Source: Lawsonibacter sp. | GTDB taxonomy: Bacteria; Bacillota; Clostridia; Oscillospirales; Oscillospiraceae | Assembly: GCA_022791995.1 (NCBI GenBank) | Contig: JAAWAD010000073.1 | Coordinates: forward strand, 1 to 64,000 | Direction of reading: 5' to 3' | DNA length: 64,000 nt | Made by a program: the position numbers and the translations under genes | Shown: positions 60,361 through 64,000 of the stretch, in pieces | Position numbering within the stretch: position 1 is the stretch's first letter | Layout: the number at the start of each line of letters is the position of its first letter | Notes under the pieces: generated by a model | Told to the model about the DNA's origin: nothing | Databases searched by the model: none | What the model saw: only the letters and a program-made list of their open reading frames with translations

Positions 60361-61215
60361 TCAGCGGGGCTGGGTCTCTCGCTGGAATTTCTCCCAGTAG
60401 GCCTCCTGGAGCAGGTTCAGGCGCTGGGGGTCCCGTCCGCCCACTGGAATGCCGTCGATGGATTCCGCCGGGATGCACAGAGCGCTGCTGCTGGTGACCA
60501 GCACCTCGTCGGCGTTCATCAGCTCAGTCATGGAGAAGGGCCGCTCCTCCACCGGGATGCCGTGCTCTCGGGCAAGGGCAAGCAGGTGCTTGCGGGTGAT
60601 GCCCGGCAGGATCAGCTCGTCCGTGGGGGCGGTGCGCAGCACCCCGTCCTGGAGGATGGAGATGTTGCTGTGGGCGCATTCTGTGACCCGGGAGCCCCGA
60701 TGGAGCACCGCCTCGTCACAACCCTGCTCCACAGCCCGCTGGTTGGCCAGCACGCTGGGGATCAAATTCAATGTTTTGATGTTGCACAGGTAAAACCGCT
60801 TGTCCTCTAGAGAGATCAGGCGGTACCGCTTGTCCTTGGGCTTCATGGCGATGGGCTTGACATAGATGAGCAGGCTGGGCTGCACCTCCGCGGGAGGGAA
60901 GGGGTGATTGCGCATACACACCCCCCGGGAAACCTGCCAGTAGAGGAAGTGGGTGGGGGCGTCCTCCGCTGCGTCCAGCACCTTTTGTAGCTCCCCGGTC
61001 ACCGTCTGCCGGTCCAGATGGAAGGGAATCTCCAGCAGGCGCAGGCTGTTGTACATCCGGTCCAGGTGGTCCTCCAGGGCGAAGGGCACCCGGTTGACCG
61101 CACAGGTGGCCTCGTAGATGCCGTCCCCGAAGTAGAGGGCCCGGTCCTGCATGGGCACCGTCATCTCCTCCAGGGGGCCGATGGCGCCATTATAGTATCC
61201 GACATTTTTCCACAT
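60361..61215 (-). CDS. Class IV aminotransferase (D-amino acid aminotransferase-like)
   Basis: YYNGAIGPLEEMTVPMQDRALYFGDGIYEATCAVNRVPFALEDHLDRMYNSLRLLEIP; LHRGSRVTECAHSNISILQDGVLRTAPTDELILPGITRKHLL. Confidence 0.9.
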   Translation of the reverse strand: MWKNVGYYNGAIGPLEEMTVPMQDRALYFGDGIYEATCAVNRVPFALEDHLDRMYNSLRLLEIPFHLDRQTVTGELQKVLDAAEDAPTHFLYWQVSRGVCMRNHPFPPAEVQPSLLIYVKPIAMKPKDKRYRLISLEDKRFYLCNIKTLNLIPSVLANQRAVEQGCDEAVLHRGSRVTECAHSNISILQDGVLRTAPTDELILPGITRKHLLALAREHGIPVEERPFSMTELMNADEVLVTSSSALCIPAESIDGIPVGGRDPQRLNLLQEAYWEKFQRETQPR

Positions 61216-61217
61216 GG

Positions 61218-61757
61218 TTACAAGCTCCTTTTCTCCAATGTTTGATTTGTCCGCCAAACTGCCCAGGCGCACAGGCTGCCGATGATGGCTCCGGCCAGCA
61301 CGTCGGTGGGGTAGTGGACCCCTACATACAGCCGGGACAGGCCCATACACACCGCCAGCACAACGGCCCATACCCGCGTTCCAGGCTTGGGCAGGGTGCG
61401 GGCCCAGATCATCCCGGCGGCAAAGGCGGCGCAGGTGTGGCCTGATGGAAAGGAGTTGGGGTCCCCCTCAAGCACGAGAGGAACAATGGGCCAGTCCAGC
61501 CAAGGCCGGGGCCGCTGGAACAGGTGCTTGAGGACCACATTGGTACACAGAGCGCCCAGAACCAGAGCACACAGGCTGAGCACCCCTGCCCGTCGGGTGG
61601 ATTTCCGCATCAGAAACAGCAGACTGAGGAGCAACCACAAAAAGCCCACATCTCCCAGACGGGTGAACATGGGAACGATGGTATCCAGCAGAGGGGTGTG
61701 TGCCTCCTGAATGGCCAGCAGCAGGGCCCCGTCCAGCCCTTGGATGGTTTGCAGCAT
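61218..61757 (-). CDS. PAP2 family phosphatase
   Basis: KHLFQRPRP, PSGHTCAAFA, SRLYVGVHYPTDVLAG. Confidence 0.93.
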   Translation of the reverse strand: MLQTIQGLDGALLLAIQEAHTPLLDTIVPMFTRLGDVGFLWLLLSLLFLMRKSTRRAGVLSLCALVLGALCTNVVLKHLFQRPRPWLDWPIVPLVLEGDPNSFPSGHTCAAFAAGMIWARTLPKPGTRVWAVVLAVCMGLSRLYVGVHYPTDVLAGAIIGSLCAWAVWRTNQTLEKRSL

Positions 61758-61848
61758 AGGCTTGCCTCCTTTTTCCCCTCTATTATACCGCTCCAGAAGA
61801 GAAACTGCAAGGGTAAGGGGAATTTTCGGGAAAGTCGCACTCCTCCAC

Positions 61849-61879
61849 TTGACAGGGCGGGGCAGAATGGGGTATAGTA
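61849..61879 (+). promoter_or_regulatory. Promoter upstream of acyl-CoA synthetase gene
   Basis: TTGACA N18 TATAGT. Confidence 0.55.
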
Positions 61880-61907
61880 CTTTAATGGTTTAAAGGTAAA
61901 CACCGGT

Positions 61908-61931
61908 AAAGTGGAGCATCCTCCACTTTTT
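61908..61931 (+). terminator. Leader terminator/attenuator-like hairpin before acyl-CoA synthetase
   Basis: AAAGTGGAG-catc-CTCCACTTTTT between promoter and RBS. Confidence 0.6.
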
Positions 61932-61954
61932 ATGAGAAAGGAATGTGGAAACAT

Positions 61955-63589
61955 ATGCCCATCACCGATTTGCTGGAGCGCAACAGCAAGCTGTATGGCG
62001 ACCAGATATCCCTGGTGGAAATCAACCCAGAGGTACAGGAGGAGCAGCGGTTGACCTGGAAGGAGTACGCCCTGATTCAGCCCACCTCTCCGGTGCCCTT
62101 CCGGCGGGAGATTACCTGGTCCGTCTTTGACGAGAAGGCCAACCGGGTGGCCAACATGCTGCTCAGCCGGGGCATTCAAAAGGGGCAGAAGGTTGCCGTT
62201 CTGCTGATGAACTGCCTGGAGTGGCTGCCCATCTACTTCGGCATTTTAAAGACCGGGGCAGTAGCCGTTCCTCTGAACTTCCGGTACACGGCAGAAGAGA
62301 TTGAGTACTGTGTCCGGCTGGCCGATGCCGACGTGCTCTTTTTTGGCCCCGCCTTTATCGGCCGGGTGGAGACCATCGCAGAGTCCCTGGGGAAGGAGCA
62401 CCTGCTGCTCTATGTGGGAGAAAACTGCCCCTCCTTTGCCGAGGACTACCACATGGCCGCCGCCGACTGCTCCTCCGCTGCCCCGAAGATCCTGGTGGAG
62501 GATGAGGATGACGCGGCGATCTACTACTCTTCAGGCACCACTGGCTTTCCCAAGGCCATTTTGCTGAAGCACTCCGCCCTGATGCAGGCGGCACGAATGG
62601 AGGCCCTCCACCACGAGACCACCCACGACGATGTGTTCCTGTGCATTCCGCCTTTGTACCATACAGGGGCCAAGATGCACTGGTTTGGATCCCTGTATAC
62701 CGGGGGTAAGGCGGTTCTGCTGAAGGGAAACTCCCCCAAAGCCATTCTGGAGGCGGCTTCCGGCGAGGGGTGTACCATTGTCTGGCTGCTGGTGCCCTGG
62801 GCTCAGGATATCCTGGCCGCACTGGACCGGGGGGACTTGAGCATAGAGGATTATCAGCTGGCCCAGTGGCGGCTGATGCACATCGGAGCGCAGCCTGTGC
62901 CCCCCTCCCTGATTCGCCATTGGCTCCAGTACTTCCCCCACCACAAGTACGATACCAACTACGGTCTGTCTGAGTCCACCGGCCCGGGCTGCGTCCACCT
63001 GGGGCTGGACAACATCCACAAGGTGGGGGCCATCGGTGTGCCAGGCTATGGCTGGAAGTGCAAGATTGTGGACGAGCACAACCAGCCCGTGGAGCAGGGC
63101 CAGGTGGGAGAGCTGTGCGTCAAAGGCCCCGGAGTGATGGTGTGCTACTACCACGACGAGAAGGCCACCCAGGAGGTGCTGGAGAACGGCTGGCTGCACA
63201 CCGGGGATATGGCCCAGCAGGATGAGGATGGCTTCTACTTCCTGGTGGACCGGAAAAAGGATGTGATTATCTCAGGGGGCGAGAATCTGTACCCCGTCCA
63301 GATAGAGAGCTTCCTGTCTGCCTTCTCCAAGGTTCACGACGTGGCCGTGATCGGCTTGCCCGATAAGCGTCTGGGAGAGATTGCCGCCGCCATTGTCCAG
63401 GTGAAGGAGGGGATGGAGTGTACCGAGGAGGAGATCAACCGCTTCTGTCTGGACCTGCCCCGGTATAAGCGGCCCAGAAAGATTATTTTTGCCCCTGTGA
63501 TCCGCAATGCCACTGGAAAAATTGATAAGCCCAAATTGCGGGAAGCCTACTGCGGCGTCCGCCTGGTGGAGGCGCAGAACCACGGATGA
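61955..63589 (+). CDS. AMP-binding acyl-CoA synthetase/ligase
   Basis: IYYSSGTTGFPKAI, NYGLSESTGPG, GWLHTGDMAQQDEDGFYFLVDRKKDVIISGGENLYPVQIE, ATGKIDK. Confidence 0.93.
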   Translation: MPITDLLERNSKLYGDQISLVEINPEVQEEQRLTWKEYALIQPTSPVPFRREITWSVFDEKANRVANMLLSRGIQKGQKVAVLLMNCLEWLPIYFGILKTGAVAVPLNFRYTAEEIEYCVRLADADVLFFGPAFIGRVETIAESLGKEHLLLYVGENCPSFAEDYHMAAADCSSAAPKILVEDEDDAAIYYSSGTTGFPKAILLKHSALMQAARMEALHHETTHDDVFLCIPPLYHTGAKMHWFGSLYTGGKAVLLKGNSPKAILEAASGEGCTIVWLLVPWAQDILAALDRGDLSIEDYQLAQWRLMHIGAQPVPPSLIRHWLQYFPHHKYDTNYGLSESTGPGCVHLGLDNIHKVGAIGVPGYGWKCKIVDEHNQPVEQGQVGELCVKGPGVMVCYYHDEKATQEVLENGWLHTGDMAQQDEDGFYFLVDRKKDVIISGGENLYPVQIESFLSAFSKVHDVAVIGLPDKRLGEIAAAIVQVKEGMECTEEEINRFCLDLPRYKRPRKIIFAPVIRNATGKIDKPKLREAYCGVRLVEAQNHG

Positions 63590-63603
63590 TCCCCAATGCT
63601 TTT

Positions 63604-63636
63604 GGAAAAAACCGTCCCTCTGGGGCGGTTTTTTCC
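63604..63636 (+). terminator. Rho-independent terminator
   Basis: AAAAAACCGtCCC tct GGGgCGGTTTTTT. Confidence 0.8.
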
Positions 63637-63665
63637 GGTCCCTCCCCTTTTCAAGGGGAGGGACC
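63637..63665. repeat. Perfect 11-bp palindromic stem-loop
   Basis: GGTCCCTCCCC-ttttcaa-GGGGAGGGACC. Confidence 0.7.
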
Positions 63666-63709
63666 TGTGCTAAAATAGCAGAGCGACACTGCAAAGGATG
63701 GTCCTGACA

Positions 63710-64000
63710 ATGGAAAATTTGATTCTCTCCCTCAACTGTGTAACGCCCATGTTTCTGATTTTGTGCGTCGGGCTGCTGGTCCGGCGCTGCGGCGTGCTCA
63801 GTGAGGAGAATGTCCATGCCTTGAGTACGCTCAGCTTTCGGGCGCTGCTGCCCTGTCTGCTGTTCTACAATGTTTACTCCGCTGACCTGGATACAGCTGC
63901 CCAGCCCCATGTAATTGCCTTTCTGATGCTGTGGACGTTGGGGTGGTTTGGGGCTGGCTACGTGCTGTTCACCTGCACCGTGAAGGATCCCCGCCGCCGG
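63710..64000 (+). CDS. AEC family transporter, N-terminal part (truncated by window end)
   Basis: MENLILSLNCVTPMFLILCVGLLVRRCGVLSEENVHALSTLSFRALLPCLLFYNVYSADL; not in ORF track because it runs off the end. Confidence 0.85.
   Translation, partial: MENLILSLNCVTPMFLILCVGLLVRRCGVLSEENVHALSTLSFRALLPCLLFYNVYSADLDTAAQPHVIAFLMLWTLGWFGAGYVLFTCTVKDPRRR

Overview
The window reads as a GC-rich Clostridia (Oscillospiraceae-like) chromosomal segment with dense coding on both strands. I saw no rRNA, tRNA, CRISPR array, prophage or full-length IS. From left to right it contains: the end of a NuoF-like subunit plus an [FeFe] hydrogenase; MarR + MATE; TSCPD protein, spo0A and spoIVB; an SNF-family Na+ transporter; TatD + radical SAM; tepA-like, uppP, ftsK/spoIIIE, ireB, pyridoxal kinase and addA; ylmC-like, MATE and LysR; an alpha-amylase-family enzyme; a LacI-regulated sugar-acid locus (enolase-superfamily dehydratase, TRAP transporter, esterase-like, RraA-like, split UxaA, two SDRs, UxaC); ilvE; a YjdF protein with a candidate riboswitch leader; BI-1; hisFIE; MATE; mutS2; HPr; uvrC; a transglutaminase lipoprotein; a compact type IV pilus/T2SS-like locus (one GspF/PilC-like protein, four divergent pseudopilin-like proteins, one PilT-class ATPase); a second GntR/enolase/ADH/TRAP locus; GluQRS; a class IV aminotransferase; PAP2; an acyl-CoA synthetase; and a truncated AEC transporter. 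The most interesting signals are the minimal pilus-like locus with non-canonical pilin N-termini, the kinase-free uronate locus with two palindromic operators and an inverted-repeat pair in its divergent promoter, a 160-bp MITE-like element inserted exactly at the tepA-like stop codon, intra-operon hairpins in both TRAP operons, the candidate yjdF riboswitch, and small ORFs missed by the ORF track. All family calls come from reading motifs, not from searches.
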